NCBI GenBank assembly: GCA_023388555.1
Contig: JAEWGA010000012.1
Span: 1-9,464, forward strand
Direction of reading: 5' to 3'
From: Bacteroidota bacterium
Lineage (GTDB): Bacteria; Bacteroidota; Bacteroidia; Bacteroidales; Porphyromonadaceae
DNA length: 9,464 nt
Shown piece after piece: positions 1 through 7,468 of this stretch. The position numbers and the translations under genes are program-made. Each line of letters starts with the position of its first letter. Position 1 is the first letter of the stretch. The notes beneath the pieces were generated by a model that did no database searches, was not told the DNA's origin, and saw only the letters and a program-made list of their open reading frames with translations.

Positions 1-1
1 C

Positions 2-127
2 TTAGCCCTTGGGGATAACAAGACGAAAGTTGTTTTTCCTGCCTTTGTGTTGTTTGTTTTTGTTGCCGAGTGTGTAAAAGCAGGGTGTGAGTAGGAATTC
101 TTCTATTTTCTTGTTTTGCCCTGCCAT
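2..127 (-). CDS. possible small basic protein, 41 aa, unrecognised
   Basis: This is a short open frame on the minus strand, from an ATG (complement of 125-127) to a TAA (complement of 2-4). The product would be 41 residues, starting MAGQNKKIEEF and ending NNFRLVIPKG. It is rich in Lys and Asn, with one Cys and no membrane segment. I do not recognise it. The bases before the ATG are A-rich (an AAAAAAA run 5-11 nt upstream of it), which suits Bacteroidota initiation, but I found no TAnnTTTG promoter between it and the clpB terminator. A frame of this length is expected by chance, so it may not be a gene. It could also belong to a larger arrangement left of the window, although the stop codon closes this frame inside it. 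Confidence 0.22.
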   Translation of the reverse strand: MAGQNKKIEEFLLTPCFYTLGNKNKQHKGRKNNFRLVIPKG

Positions 128-260
128 GGGCTATTTTTTTGCTGTTCTGTTCTATGTTAAATAATTTAAACGGCGCTCTTTTTTGCCTCCTGTTGGTTAT
201 ACATGGTAGCTTTTGCCGTTGTTTTTCCCTTTTTACAGGGGCGTAAAACTTATAGGGGGT
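128..260. other. non-coding spacer downstream of clpB
   Basis: This T-rich stretch lies between the weak 41-codon frame and the clpB terminator. I checked it for open frames, promoter elements of the TAnnTTTG type on both strands, and hairpins, and saw nothing convincing. The longest plus-strand ATG frame here is about 19 codons. Confidence 0.5.
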
Positions 261-307
261 AAAAAAAAGAAGGGGTACACTGGCACGGTCAGTCCAGTGT
301 ACCCCTT
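261..307 (-). terminator. intrinsic terminator of clpB
   Basis: A perfect 14-bp inverted repeat, AAGGGGTACACTGG (270-283) and its exact complement (294-307), encloses a 10-nt loop. On the minus strand the hairpin is followed by a U-rich run from the eight A residues at 261-268, giving a standard Rho-independent terminator about 20 nt after the clpB stop codon. A shorter, interrupted T run follows on the plus strand (308-317, ctgttttttg), so it might also act weakly in the other direction. The stem length and perfect pairing make the call strong; the assignment to clpB rests on position and strand. Confidence 0.9.
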
Positions 308-327
308 TCTGTTTTTTGGCGGATGCG

Positions 328-2922
328 TTATGCCTTGTTTGTAAAGGAGAACGCTCCTTCCTGGTAGTCCAACTCGATAGGTAGGCCGTTGTGTACCTTT
401 CCTTCCAGTATTTGTAAGGATAGGGCGTCCAGCACGCGCCGTTGTATTACGCGCTTCACGGGACGAGCACCAAATTGGGGGTCGTTCCCTTCGGTTGCGA
501 TTTGGTTTAAGGCCGCTGGGGTGTAGGAAAACAGTATACCATTGGTTGCTAAATGTTGTGCCAGCAAGTCCAATTGTATACGTACCACCTCCCGTATCTC
601 CTTTTCTGTTAAGGGCGTGAAAACTATTGTTTCATCTATCCGGTTCAAGAATTCGGGCCTAATTTTGGCTTTCAGCAGTTCCAATACTTCGGTACGGGTT
701 TTCTCGGTTTTCTGGGCCATGTTTTCTGGCGTGCAGTGCTGCATGTTTTGCATGATGAGGTGGGACCCCATGTTGGAGGTCATGATTATAATAGTGTTTT
801 TGAAGTTCACCGTACGCCCTTTATTATCGGTTAGTCTGCCATCGTCGAGCACCTGTAGTAGCACGTTAAATACGTCGGGGTGAGCCTTTTCAATTTCATC
901 GAAAAGCACTACGGAGTAAGGTTTTCTCCGGATAGCCTCGGTGAGCTGTCCTCCTTCTTCGTATCCTATATATCCTGGAGGAGCACCTACCAAGCGGGAT
1001 GCGGTGTGCTTTTCCTGATACTCGCTCATATCTATTCGTGTCATCATGTTTTCGTCGTCGAACAACAGTTCTGCCAACGCCCGTGCCACCTCGGTTTTCC
1101 CAACTCCTGTTGTACCTAAGAAGAGGAAAGAACCTATGGGCTTTTTGGGGTCTTGCAGTCCTGCCCGGCTACGACGTACCGCGTTGGCTATTGCTGTTAT
1201 GGCCTCTTGTTGCCCTACGACACGTTTGTGTAGTTCTTCTTCTAAGTGCAAGAGTTTTTCGCGTTCCGAGGCGAGCATTTTGGACACAGGGATGTGCGTC
1301 CACTTGGATACTACTTCTGCAATATCGTCGGCATCTACTACTTCTTTAATCATGGCGTCGGTACCTTGGACGTTGTGAAGTTCCTGTTCGGCTTGCTCTA
1401 TTTGTTGGCGGAGAGCTTCCAACTTCCCGTATCGTATTTCTGCCACTTTTCCGTAGTCTCCTTCTTGTTCTGCTTTATCGGCTTCGTATTTAAGTTGCTC
1501 TATTTCCGCTTTAGCACTTTGTATTTTGTTTATTTGTTGGCGTTCCTGTTCCCATTTGCTGGACAAGGCCGTTTGCTCTTCTTTTAGTGCCGATATTTCG
1601 GCGTCTATGCGGAGTACTTTGTCTTCGTCTCCTTCACGTCGGATAGCTTCCCGCTCTATTTCCAATTGGCGCATTTTCCGCAGTATTTCGTCCAATTCCT
1701 CGGGGAGAGAGTCCACTTGCATACGTAGTCGGGCAGCGGCTTCGTCCATGAGGTCGATAGCCTTATCGGGTAAAAACCTATCGGTGATATACCGGGAAGA
1801 GAGTTTTACGGCTGCTATAATGGCGTCGTCCAGGATGCGTACTTTGTGGTGGTTCTCGTAGCGTTCCTTAAGTCCGCGCAGTATGGATATGGTGCTGAGT
1901 TCGTCGGGCTCATCTACCATTACCACTTGGAATCTTCGTTCCAATGCTTTGTCCTTTTCAAAATACTTTTGGTATTCGTCCAGGGTAGTTGCCCCAATGG
2001 AGCGCATTTCTCCCCGCGCCAATGCTGGTTTAAGTATGTTGGCAGCGTCCATGGCTCCTTCGCTTTTTCCAGCCCCTACAAGGGTGTGTATTTCATCGAT
2101 AAAAAGAATTATTTCGCCGTTGGACTTTGCCACTTCGTTAACCACGGACTTTAGCCTCTCCTCGAACTCCCCTTTGTATTTGGCTCCTGCTACCAAAGCT
2201 CCCATGTCCAGCGAATAGAGTTGCTTGGACTTTAGGTTTTCTGGTACGTCGCCTCGTACAATACGCCTTGCGAGCCCTTCGGCAATGGCTGTTTTCCCCA
2301 CACCTGGTTCTCCAATAAGGATGGGGTTGTTTTTTGTTCTTCGGCTAAGGATTTGCAGAACGCGCCTAATTTCGTCGTCGCGCCCTATTACGGGGTCCAG
2401 TTTTCCGGAAGCTGCTTCGTCGCATAGGTTACGAGCATACTTTCCTAAGGCATCGTACGTATCCTCGGCCGAAGGGCTGTTTACCGTAGCCCCTTTACGC
2501 AGCTCTTGTATGGCCGCTTCTGCTTGCTTTACTTGTGCGCCATGCTCCTTTAGTATTTGGGAGGCCTCGCCCGCCTCGTCCATTAGCGCCAGCAGCAGAT
2601 GCTCTATGGCAATGTATTGGTCGCCCATTTGGGTGGCTTTTTGTTGCGCCTGGGTTAGCACTTTCTCGGACGCTGCCGACAGGTAGGGTTGCCCCCCCGA
2701 TACTTTGGGGTATAGCTTAACCCTATCCTGCACCGTACTTAGTAGCGAGGAGGAGTGTATTCCTATTTTTCCAAAAACGAAATTAACTACATTCTCGCCC
2801 TTCTCGAGTAAAGAGGAGAGCAAATGTATAGGTTCAATAGCTTGTTGTCCTAAACTTTGTGTTAGCTCCATGGCACCTTGGACAACTTCCTGAGATTTAA
2901 TAGTGAGTTTGTTCCAGTTCAT
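328..2922 (-). CDS. clpB: ATP-dependent protein disaggregase ClpB
   Basis: ClpB is a hexameric cytoplasmic AAA+ (Hsp100) chaperone that threads aggregated proteins through its central pore, working with DnaK/DnaJ/GrpE. The 864-aa product has full family length and order: an N-terminal Clp repeat domain (about 1-145), NBD1 with Walker A GEPGVGKT (204-211), pore-loop KYKGEFE (248-254) and Walker B ILFIDE (272-277), then arginines R329/R330. A charged, Glu/Lys-rich coiled-coil middle domain (about 405-520) follows; this separates ClpB from ClpA and ClpC. NBD2 has Walker A GTTGVGKT (603-610), pore-loop YIGYEEGG (651-658), Walker B VVLFDE (671-676), sensor-1 N717, RPEFLNRID (755-763) and sensor-2 GAR (818-820). 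GTTG in place of the more common GPTG is, from memory, normal in Bacteroidota. No IGL/IGF ClpP-docking loop was seen, as expected for ClpB. The ATG start gives the usual N-terminus and has a purine-rich site 8 nt upstream. The gene is monocistronic by appearance: own terminator, divergent neighbour. It is intact. Confidence 0.98.
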   Translation of the reverse strand: MNWNKLTIKSQEVVQGAMELTQSLGQQAIEPIHLLSSLLEKGENVVNFVFGKIGIHSSSLLSTVQDRVKLYPKVSGGQPYLSAASEKVLTQAQQKATQMGDQYIAIEHLLLALMDEAGEASQILKEHGAQVKQAEAAIQELRKGATVNSPSAEDTYDALGKYARNLCDEAASGKLDPVIGRDDEIRRVLQILSRRTKNNPILIGEPGVGKTAIAEGLARRIVRGDVPENLKSKQLYSLDMGALVAGAKYKGEFEERLKSVVNEVAKSNGEIILFIDEIHTLVGAGKSEGAMDAANILKPALARGEMRSIGATTLDEYQKYFEKDKALERRFQVVMVDEPDELSTISILRGLKERYENHHKVRILDDAIIAAVKLSSRYITDRFLPDKAIDLMDEAAARLRMQVDSLPEELDEILRKMRQLEIEREAIRREGDEDKVLRIDAEISALKEEQTALSSKWEQERQQINKIQSAKAEIEQLKYEADKAEQEGDYGKVAEIRYGKLEALRQQIEQAEQELHNVQGTDAMIKEVVDADDIAEVVSKWTHIPVSKMLASEREKLLHLEEELHKRVVGQQEAITAIANAVRRSRAGLQDPKKPIGSFLFLGTTGVGKTEVARALAELLFDDENMMTRIDMSEYQEKHTASRLVGAPPGYIGYEEGGQLTEAIRRKPYSVVLFDEIEKAHPDVFNVLLQVLDDGRLTDNKGRTVNFKNTIIIMTSNMGSHLIMQNMQHCTPENMAQKTEKTRTEVLELLKAKIRPEFLNRIDETIVFTPLTEKEIREVVRIQLDLLAQHLATNGILFSYTPAALNQIATEGNDPQFGARPVKRVIQRRVLDALSLQILEGKVHNGLPIELDYQEGAFSFTNKA

Positions 2923-2930
2923 ATATAATA

Positions 2931-2940
2931 TCCTTTCTTT
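2931..2940 (-). promoter_or_regulatory. ribosome binding site of clpB
   Basis: Read on the minus strand this is AAAGAAAGGA, ending 8 nt before the clpB ATG. The spacing and AAGGA core fit a Shine-Dalgarno site and support the chosen start. It is notable because the other genes here show weaker or no such signal. Confidence 0.55.
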
Positions 2941-2955
2941 TTAGCAGTTTTACAC

Positions 2956-2964
2956 CAAAGTGTA
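2956..2964 (-). promoter_or_regulatory. candidate -7 element for clpB (imperfect)
   Basis: The minus strand reads TACACTTTG, one base longer than the Bacteroidota consensus TAnnTTTG, and would start transcription roughly 25-30 nt before the clpB ATG. The same bases form part of a small inverted repeat, TACAC (2951-2955) and GTGTA (2960-2964) around CAAA. I could not find a TTTG-type -33 element at the proper distance upstream. No CIRCE operator (TTAGCACTC-N9-GAGTGCTAA) was seen, so the sequence gives no sign of HrcA control of this heat-shock gene. Confidence 0.25.
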
Positions 2965-3329
2965 TGCAAACAGCTCCCCATGTAGTGCGTTGTGTGACAA
3001 TACTTTCATGGAAAATGACAGGAATACAAAGCATAGAACAGTTGCTGGTAAATTAGGCAGGAATGGCAGTAATTACGTCGTTCTATTCTGACAAAAAAGA
3101 GTGCCAAAAGTGCAAAACGTTACATTGGATGGTTTTAATGGTTGCCGTTGTGAGGGGAGGGCGTTCCCTTTTTCTTCTTAATTTATAGTGCGTTATGGGT
3201 GTGTTTTGGCATTGTCCTATGGGTGGTGTGTTTCTTTTCTTTTTGGAAGAGCCTATTGCTGTGCATACTTAAAAGCGTTTTTGTTGGAGGATTAGTAAAC
3301 GAATAAGGGTATAGGTAATGCCTTTTTTG

Positions 3330-3337
3330 TACCTTTG
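3330..3337 (+). promoter_or_regulatory. -7 promoter element for ychF (and probably downstream genes)
   Basis: TACCTTTG matches the Bacteroidota primary sigma -7 consensus TAnnTTTG exactly and sits 49 nt before the ychF ATG, giving a 5' leader of about 40 nt. The expected TTTG at -33 is not obvious; the nearest upstream TTTG (3280-3283) is too far away. As no promoter was seen in the short gaps downstream, this may serve the whole rightward cluster. Confidence 0.55.
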
Positions 3338-3386
3338 TTAGTTAGTATATAGTCAAATCAAGAAACCTCAAACAAACGCAATATAT

Positions 3387-4490
3387 ATGGCTCTTCAATG
3401 TGGTATTGTTGGCTTACCTAATGTTGGTAAGTCCACGCTTTTCAATTGTTTGTCCAACGCTAAAGCGCAGTCGGCCAACTTCCCTTTTTGTACTATAGAA
3501 CCTAATGTGGGGGTTATCACTGTGCCGGACGAACGTTTGAATAAACTTGCCGAGTTGGTGCAACCCCAACGAATAGTTCCTACCACGGTAGAGATAGTGG
3601 ATATTGCCGGGTTAGTGAAGGGTGCCAGCCGAGGCGAGGGGCTGGGAAATAAGTTTTTGGCCAATATTAGGGAAACAGATGCTATAATACATGTGTTGCG
3701 CTGTTTTGACGACGACAATATTACCCATGTGGATGGCTCGGTGGACCCTGTTAGGGATAAAAATGTGATAGATACCGAGCTGCAGCTTAAGGACCTGGAA
3801 ACGGTAGAGAGCCGTATTGCCAAGGTGGAGAAACAGGCTAAAACAGGGGGCGACAAGCAAGCTGCGCTCCTATACGGTGTTTTAACAAAATACAAAGCTG
3901 CTTTGGACCAAGGCCTATCGGCACGTACAGTTACCTTTGAAACCAAAGATGAGGAGAAAGCTGCACGAGAACTGTTCCTGCTTACCGCAAAGCCCATACT
4001 ATATGTGTGTAATGTGGATGAGGCTTCGGCCGTGAAAGGTAATAAGTACGTAGAGCAAGTGCGCAGTGCTGTTGCAAATGAAGGAGCGCATATCCTTGTA
4101 GTGGCAGCTAAAATAGAGAGCGAAATAGCAGAATTGGAGAGCTATGAAGAGCGTCAGCTGTTTTTGCAAGAGATAGGCCTGGAGGAGTCGGGCGTTTCGC
4201 GCCTTATACGTGCCGCTTATGCATTGCTGAACCTGGAAACTTATTTCACGGCTGGCGTGCAGGAGGTTAGGGCCTGGACCTATTGTAAAGGGTGGAAGGC
4301 ACCCCAATGTGCTGGTGTTATACATACCGATTTTGAGAAGGGTTTTATCCGTGCCGAAGTGATAAAGTACGAAGATTACCTGCAGTATGGCTCCGAGGCT
4401 GCAGTGAGGGAAGCGGGTAAATTAGCCGTAGAGGGGAAGGAGTACGTAGTGCAGGACGGCGATATCATGCACTTCCGCTTTAACGTATAA
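3387..4490 (+). CDS. ychF: Obg-family redox/stress ATPase YchF
   Basis: YchF (OLA1 family) is a universally conserved cytoplasmic P-loop protein that binds ribosomes and hydrolyses ATP rather than GTP; in other bacteria it influences oxidative-stress responses and translation. The 367-aa product has full family length. Visible features are the G1 loop GLPNVGKST (9-17), G3 DIAG (72-75) followed by the GLVKGAS segment, a helical, charged coiled-coil insertion (about 125-200), the G4-position motif NVDE (209-212) in place of the NKxD of true GTPases, which is the basis for ATP preference, and a C-terminal TGS domain (about 283-366). The ATG gives the standard MALQCGIVGLPNVGKST amino end. The bases before it are A/T-rich with no Shine-Dalgarno site, normal for this phylum. 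A consensus -7 element lies upstream, and lptD starts 43 bp after the stop with no terminator between, suggesting read-through. Nothing looks broken. Confidence 0.98.
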   Translation: MALQCGIVGLPNVGKSTLFNCLSNAKAQSANFPFCTIEPNVGVITVPDERLNKLAELVQPQRIVPTTVEIVDIAGLVKGASRGEGLGNKFLANIRETDAIIHVLRCFDDDNITHVDGSVDPVRDKNVIDTELQLKDLETVESRIAKVEKQAKTGGDKQAALLYGVLTKYKAALDQGLSARTVTFETKDEEKAARELFLLTAKPILYVCNVDEASAVKGNKYVEQVRSAVANEGAHILVVAAKIESEIAELESYEERQLFLQEIGLEESGVSRLIRAAYALLNLETYFTAGVQEVRAWTYCKGWKAPQCAGVIHTDFEKGFIRAEVIKYEDYLQYGSEAAVREAGKLAVEGKEYVVQDGDIMHFRFNV

Positions 4491-4520
4491 GTGTGCCAGG
4501 AACGGATTTATTCATAAACC

Positions 4521-4533
4521 AAAGAGGAAGAAG
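4521..4533 (+). promoter_or_regulatory. purine-rich initiation region before the lptD GTG
   Basis: The 13 bases AAAGAGGAAGAAG directly precede a GTG. They are all purines and contain an AGGA core, though it is close to the start codon (6 nt). The frame stays open upstream of this GTG without another ATG, GTG or TTG back to the ychF stop region, so this signal plus the Met-Lys-Arg signal-peptide-like beginning decides the start. Confidence 0.4.
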
Positions 4534-7440
4534 GTGAAAAGGGTATCGCTGTACATTGTTGTTGCGCTGTTGTTAGGATATATGGGTGCCTCCTTTTTGA
4601 TAGGGCGCCCAGCAGCATATCCCTTAACAGCCGAGATGGTACAGGCTTATAGCCTGGTGCGCGACACTGTGTCCGACACTGTAACCGCACCCCCAAAGAA
4701 AAGAACTTCCCGCACGGACTCTGTTTTGCCAGCCTCTCCCCAAACCAGGGCCGACACTTTACAACAAGACTCCGTTAAGCCTCATAAGCCCGATACCGTT
4801 GCAGTTGCCGATTCCTCGGTGATGCAGCGTTTAGATGCACCGGTAGACTTCGGTAGTAACGACTCCATTGTGTTGTATCCTAAGAAAAAAAGGGTGCGTA
4901 TGTATGGCGACGCTTCCGTGAAATTCCGCGAGCAAGCCCTAAATGGAGATTACATGGATATGCAAACGGACTCGGGGACTGTGTTCTCTACCTATATCGA
5001 CTACCCCGATAGCCTGAACAAGAAAAAAATATACGCCAAAATACAGGACGGATCGGATAGCTACGAGGCGCATTCTATCAGCTATAACTTCCACTCCAAA
5101 AAAGGGTTTATAACAGACGTAATAACTCGCCAAGGTGAAGGCTACATTACCGCAAGTAAAACAAAACGTATGGCGAGCGAAGAGATGTACATGGAGGACG
5201 GCAAGTATACTACATGTACAAACCATGCTCATCCCCACTTTTATATTCAACTTACGAAAGCTAAGGTACGCCCCAAGAAAAATATAGTGTCGGGGCCGTT
5301 GTACTTGGTTTTTGCCGATGTGCCACTGCCTATTGGGTTGCCTTTTGCCTTTTTCCCGTTTACACAGTCGAAGACTTCGGGTATTTTGCCTCCTACCTAT
5401 GGCGATGAAATGGACCGGGGTTTCTACCTGCGTAACGGAGGCTACTACTTTGCTATTAACGATTATGTGGATGCCGAGGTTACGGGAGATATTTACACCA
5501 AAGGCTCTTGGGGGCTTAATGCAAGGTCCAATTACAGGAAAAGGTACCGGTATAGCGGTGGCTTCGATGCCAGTTATATTGTGACAAAACGAGGGGATAA
5601 GGTGTCGGGCGACTACTCTAAGTCCACCGATATACGCATAGCCTGGAACCACCGGCAGGATCAAAAAGCCAACCCTTATAGGGTATTCTCGGCCAATGTT
5701 AACTTCTCTACCAGCTCGTACAACCATAATAACTTAGATGGTATTTACAACCAAGCCGTTTTAGGACAAAACACCAAAAGCTCCAGCGTTAGCTTTAGTC
5801 AGCGTTTCCCTAACAGCCCTTTTTCTATTAGTGGTTCGTTGGATGTGTCGCAACGTTCTCGGGACAGCGCTGTAACTGTAACAGCCCCCAACCTCACCTG
5901 GAACATGAGTAGGATATTCCCCTTCAAAAGGAAAAAGAGGGTAGGGAAGGAGTTATGGTATGAAAAAATATCTATGTCGTACTCTGGACAGCTCCGGAAC
6001 TATATAGATACGAAAGAGGATAAGTTCTTTAAATCCAACCTAATAAAGGATTGGCGTAATGGTATTAGCCATTCTATCCCGGTTAGTGCCTCCTTCGACC
6101 TCTTCAATTACTTTAAAATAACCCCCTCCTTTAATTATCAGGAGCGGTGGTATACCTCTAAGGTGCAAAAAGCCTACGACCCCACTAAAAACACAATAGT
6201 CCCCGTAGATACCACTTATGGCTTTTATAGAGTGTACGACTTTAGCACCTCGCTAAGTTTTAGCACTACCGTTTATGGTTTTTGGAAGCCACTGCCCATC
6301 TTTGGCGACTATGTTAATATGATTCGTCACCGGATAGAACCATCTGTTTCGTTGTCTTACCGGCCCGACTTTGGGGACCCGCGCTATGGCTACTGGACAG
6401 ATGCCAGTTACCTTACCCCCGATGGACGTAAAGTAGATGCATACTACTCCCCTTTTGAAGGGCAGTTTTTTGGAACGCCTGGGCGAGGGAAAAGCGGAAG
6501 TATAGGCATTAGCGTAAACAACAACTTGGAGGCAAAGGTGAAGGACAAGGCCGACAGTACAAGTTTCAAGAAAATAAGTTTGATAGATGGGTTATCCTTC
6601 TCTACCAGCTACAACATGGCAGCGGACTCCTTCCAGTGGAGCGACTTGTCGGCATCGTTAAGGTTACGCCTATCGCAATCCTTTACCCTGAATTTGAATG
6701 GGGTCTTTGATGTATATACATGGGATTATAATGAACGTGATGGTCGAGTGTACCCCGTTAGGAAAAATAAGCTAAGGGCTTTTTCGGGTAAAGGGATAGG
6801 TAGGTTAAGATCCACCTCTACTTCCTTTTCTTATAGCCTGAACCCCCAAACGCTTTCGCAACTCCTTGCTTCCTTAGGTCTGAAAAAGGAGGAGAAGCAA
6901 GGGGAGGCCGGTGCAGGTATGGGAGATGCCGATAGGTTAGGGTCCAATAATATGAACCCGCAAGACTCCCCTTCGGAAACACCACCGGCAGGTAGTATGC
7001 CACAAGGTGGCTCGTTGTTCGATTCCGAAGAAGGCTCTTTGGGAGAATTTGATAGTAACGGCTACCTTAAAAACCAACTTAACTGGAATTTTGGTTTTAG
7101 TTATAGTATGTCCTTAGGGTATGGCGACTTTAATCCCGACATCCGAGAGTATAAGTACAAACTGCGGCACGACCTCAGTTTTAACGGGCAGTTTTCGCCT
7201 ACCAAAAATTGGAACTTTAACTTCTCGGCCAACTACAACTTCGATGAACACAAAATCACCAATATGACGTGTAACATCACGCGCGACTTGCACTGCTGGG
7301 CAATGACGGCGAGCTTCATCCCTTTAGGGCCGTTTAAGTCGTATAACTTCTCGATAGCTGTTAAATCCTCGTTGTTGCAGGACCTGAAGTATAGGCAAAG
7401 CAGTCAGCCACGCCAGTCGTATAACCGTCTTTGGAAATAA
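4534..7440 (+). CDS. lptD: LPS-assembly outer-membrane protein LptD (OstA family)
   Basis: LptD is the outer-membrane barrel that, with the LptE lipoprotein, takes LPS from the periplasmic LptA bridge and inserts it into the outer leaflet. The 968-aa product begins with a basic MKR and a hydrophobic segment (about 4-24) suited to Sec export. A Ser/Thr/Pro-rich low-complexity stretch (about 45-105) follows, then an OstA/LptA-like beta-jellyroll region (about 112-250: RMYGDASVKF, YEAHSISYNF, and the TTC motif at 226-228). From about 255 on there are many alternating aromatic and polar strands typical of a large beta-barrel. Near the C-terminus are TCNITRDLHCW (912-922) and the LQDLKY stretch, recalled as conserved in Bacteroidota LptD. 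A Gly/Ser/Pro/Glu-rich loop (about 784-844) interrupts the barrel. There are three cysteines only: C228, C913 and C921. The start is a GTG. Overlapping expression with ychF and the next lipoprotein gene is likely from the 43- and 28-bp gaps. The family call is firm; strand boundaries are estimates. Confidence 0.9.
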   Translation: MKRVSLYIVVALLLGYMGASFLIGRPAAYPLTAEMVQAYSLVRDTVSDTVTAPPKKRTSRTDSVLPASPQTRADTLQQDSVKPHKPDTVAVADSSVMQRLDAPVDFGSNDSIVLYPKKKRVRMYGDASVKFREQALNGDYMDMQTDSGTVFSTYIDYPDSLNKKKIYAKIQDGSDSYEAHSISYNFHSKKGFITDVITRQGEGYITASKTKRMASEEMYMEDGKYTTCTNHAHPHFYIQLTKAKVRPKKNIVSGPLYLVFADVPLPIGLPFAFFPFTQSKTSGILPPTYGDEMDRGFYLRNGGYYFAINDYVDAEVTGDIYTKGSWGLNARSNYRKRYRYSGGFDASYIVTKRGDKVSGDYSKSTDIRIAWNHRQDQKANPYRVFSANVNFSTSSYNHNNLDGIYNQAVLGQNTKSSSVSFSQRFPNSPFSISGSLDVSQRSRDSAVTVTAPNLTWNMSRIFPFKRKKRVGKELWYEKISMSYSGQLRNYIDTKEDKFFKSNLIKDWRNGISHSIPVSASFDLFNYFKITPSFNYQERWYTSKVQKAYDPTKNTIVPVDTTYGFYRVYDFSTSLSFSTTVYGFWKPLPIFGDYVNMIRHRIEPSVSLSYRPDFGDPRYGYWTDASYLTPDGRKVDAYYSPFEGQFFGTPGRGKSGSIGISVNNNLEAKVKDKADSTSFKKISLIDGLSFSTSYNMAADSFQWSDLSASLRLRLSQSFTLNLNGVFDVYTWDYNERDGRVYPVRKNKLRAFSGKGIGRLRSTSTSFSYSLNPQTLSQLLASLGLKKEEKQGEAGAGMGDADRLGSNNMNPQDSPSETPPAGSMPQGGSLFDSEEGSLGEFDSNGYLKNQLNWNFGFSYSMSLGYGDFNPDIREYKYKLRHDLSFNGQFSPTKNWNFNFSANYNFDEHKITNMTCNITRDLHCWAMTASFIPLGPFKSYNFSIAVKSSLLQDLKYRQSSQPRQSYNRLWK

Positions 7441-7468
7441 AAACACAACATATTCAATTACATAAACC

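Larger units (their letters stand above)
2923..3386. other. divergent clpB-ychF intergenic region
   Basis: These 464 bp separate the start codons of two divergent genes, so both promoters should lie here. Besides the clpB ribosome site, the candidate clpB -7 element and the ychF -7 element, I found no RNA gene, no recognisable riboswitch and no long hairpin. One 41-codon plus-strand frame (3063-3188, with a CQKC motif) is present but has no support. The middle (about 3120-3260) is G/T-rich on the plus strand with runs such as GGGGAGGG. It could hide an unrecognised small RNA or regulatory site. Confidence 0.6.

Noticed and set aside
2225..2686. Plus-strand open frame of 153 codons inside clpB
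   Set aside because: Antisense to the ClpB N-domain and NBD1; no promoter or domain of its own.
2923..3000. CIRCE (HrcA) heat-shock operator before clpB
   Set aside because: Searched for by eye; only a 5-bp inverted repeat (TACAC/GTGTA) is present, far from the 9-9-9 CIRCE layout.
3063..3188. Plus-strand 41-codon frame in the clpB-ychF spacer, with a CQKC motif
   Set aside because: No ribosome site, promoter or recognisable family; frames this short are common by chance. Mentioned only as part of the unexplained spacer.
3395..3997. Minus-strand open frame of 200 codons inside ychF
   Set aside because: Fully antisense to the universally conserved GTPase-fold region of ychF; Ser/Thr/Leu-rich composition typical of a shadow frame.
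4939..5727. Minus-strand open frame of 262 codons inside lptD
   Set aside because: It is antisense to the conserved OstA-like and early barrel region, and its translation shows no domain pattern; an open shadow frame caused by codon bias.
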